From positions 1 through 40,054 of the forward strand of contig VGSF01000038.1 in assembly GCA_016875165.1 (NCBI GenBank): 40,054 nt of DNA, read 5' to 3'. The translations under genes were made by a program, and so were the position numbers. The notes beneath the pieces are model-generated. The model was not told the origin of the DNA. It saw only the letters and a list, made by a program, of their open reading frames with translations, and did no database searches. Below, one piece after another: positions 38,841-40,054 of this stretch (position 1 is its first letter; each line of letters begins with the position of its first letter). The stretch comes from Deltaproteobacteria bacterium. GTDB taxonomy: Bacteria > Desulfobacterota > SM23-61.

Positions 38841-40054
38841 GTGAACATTCATGCCCTATTGTCTATAATCGCCGCTACTATTTATCTTATAGTGGGGGTT
38901 TTTGCATATTCGAAGAGAAAACCAAATCCGATTAATAAAGCTTTTTCAATAATGCTTTTATGTGTTTCAGTGTGGTATATCGACATAGCTGGAATTATCG
39001 GCGCTCCCAATCCCGAATTTGCAGATCTTTGGGGGAAAGTCTTCCGCAATGGACTTTTCTTCATACCTCCCACTTTATTACATTTTGTCCTGCTCTTTAC
39101 GAATCCCGTAGGGATTTCTGAGAGAGCAAAAAAAATTATTTTTGCCTCCTATTTAGCTTCCTGTTTTTTTGTTGTGATTAATTGGACTCCTTATTTTACA
39201 GCGGGAGTTCGGGAATCACGATGGGGATATCATGTACAGAGTGGCCCTCTGTATCACCTTTTCACAACCCAATTTACGGTTTGCATAATTTTATCTTTAT
39301 ATTATCTCATTTTGGGTTTTATCCATGCAGACAGTTATCAGCGGCAAAGGTTAAAATATTTTTCCTTGGCCATTGGGGTAAGTTTTATCCTCGGAGGCCT
39401 AGGCTTTTTGCCTATGTTTGGCTTAGATGTTTATCCTATTGGAAGTATTGTTGGTACTGCTGGTCTTTTTTTTGCGGCATATTCCGTTGTCCAACACCGC
39501 CTGATGGACGTAAGTACATTTATGTCAAAAAGCCTTGGGTACGTTCTATCTATATCTATTCTGGCCATTCCCAGTTTTTTTATTGTTTATTTTTTAGAGC
39601 AGTATTTTTTCAAGAGGGTTGAAACTTCCTTTTCCCTCTTAATGATCCTGTTGGGGATTGTGGCGGTTCTCCTCTTTGGCAAAATCAAAGAGAAGATGGA
39701 CCGGTCGATGCATCAGATCATCGTAAGGGATAAATATTATTACCACCGGGTGCTGGAAGAGTTCAGCCGCCGCTTAGTGACTATCGTTGATCTGAACCGC
39801 CTTCTCAACATGCTCGCCGAGACCATTGAAAAAAGCATGGGGGTTGAGAAAATTTCTGTTTTCCTCTACAATCCGGAAAAAGAAATCTACCGCCCTGCTT
39901 TATTTCGGAATTCACGAGAAGCCCCCATGATGGACATCTCTTTCAAAACGGGCGAGCCCTTCATCCAGAGATTACGAAAGGAGAAAGACGCAATCTTGCG
40001 GGTTGAATTGGAGAGGGATCAAAAAGGTGCGGGAAGAGGAGATATCATAAAAAA
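38841..40054 (+). CDS. Membrane sensor with 7TM N-terminus and GAF domain (partial)
   Basis: From GTG 38841 (VNIHALLSIIAATIYLIVGV) the frame stays open to the right edge, at least 404 codons. An AAGGAA binding site lies seven bases upstream. Seven to eight hydrophobic segments in the first ~280 residues (FFIPPTLLHFVLLFTNP, FILGGLGFLPMFG, FFAAYSVVQHRLMD) match the histidine-kinase N-terminal 7TM module. A short coiled coil and a GAF domain follow (VTIVDLNRLLNMLAETIEKS ... ISVFLYNPEKEIYRP). A kinase or GGDEF output is expected past the window end, as in PrsK-like proteins. Codon use is more AT-rich than in the upstream operons, as in the radical SAM gene. Confidence 0.88.
   Translation, partial: MNIHALLSIIAATIYLIVGVFAYSKRKPNPINKAFSIMLLCVSVWYIDIAGIIGAPNPEFADLWGKVFRNGLFFIPPTLLHFVLLFTNPVGISERAKKIIFASYLASCFFVVINWTPYFTAGVRESRWGYHVQSGPLYHLFTTQFTVCIILSLYYLILGFIHADSYQRQRLKYFSLAIGVSFILGGLGFLPMFGLDVYPIGSIVGTAGLFFAAYSVVQHRLMDVSTFMSKSLGYVLSISILAIPSFFIVYFLEQYFFKRVETSFSLLMILLGIVAVLLFGKIKEKMDRSMHQIIVRDKYYYHRVLEEFSRRLVTIVDLNRLLNMLAETIEKSMGVEKISVFLYNPEKEIYRPALFRNSREAPMMDISFKTGEPFIQRLRKEKDAILRVELERDQKGAGRGDIIK

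Overview
The window reads as a chromosomal segment of an uncultured deltaproteobacterium (Desulfobacterota). This is inferred from the gene families present: hybrid histidine kinases, a DUF4124 protein, an HD-GYP protein, an acyl-CoA dehydrogenase, a B12-type radical SAM enzyme and REP-associated transposases, together with a very high load of dispersed intergenic repeats. No rRNA or ribosomal protein is present to fix the taxonomy. The only RNA gene seen is tRNA-Glu(TTC).

Bases 1-19,000 are an accessory region full of damaged genes. An IS91-type transposase runs off the left edge. It is followed by a deletion remnant of a hybrid kinase, a 273-bp MITE and an AAA/DUF4143 ATPase. Next comes a long minus-strand block of signal transduction genes: two REC-PAS-HisKA-HATPase-REC hybrid kinases, both broken; two lone receiver proteins; a substrate-binding lipoprotein overlapping a Cache-HAMP kinase; and a NarL-type regulator cut by a nonsense codon beside a kinase that has lost its N-terminus. 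Two four-helix-bundle (23S IVS-type) proteins and a second DUF4143 ATPase sit among them. At 15,639-18,586 is a recombinase-in-trio (RIT) element with 85-bp terminal inverted repeats: its first recombinase has an in-frame stop, the second is intact and the third is truncated. The genes on its two sides are both cut, and belong to different families.

Bases 19,000-26,100 are ordinary chromosome: tRNA-Glu with a terminator, a DUF4124 protein, an acyl-CoA dehydrogenase, a translationally coupled HEAT-repeat/HD-GYP pair whose N-termini look alike, and a CvpA-family operon on the other strand.

Bases 26,100-40,054 carry a second MITE copy with an 8-bp target duplication, a site-2-type membrane metalloprotease, a tightly overlapped operon (MBL hydrolase, FemAB/GNAT-like protein, GT4 glycosyltransferase), an inositol monophosphatase, an alpha/beta hydrolase, an unrecognised conserved-looking protein, and a lipid/polyketide-like set (ketosynthase, methyltransferase, B12 radical SAM). 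A 7TM-GAF sensor runs off the right edge. The gaps between these genes hold at least two families of palindromic repeats, here called A (ends near TTTTTACGAG) and B (ends near CTTTTGCAAGAG). One B copy sits inside an A copy, and two A copies have 6-bp flanking direct repeats.

The clearest novelty is this repeat and mobile-element ecology, and the way it has broken several related two-component genes in one locus. All family calls come from reading the sequence; no database search was possible.
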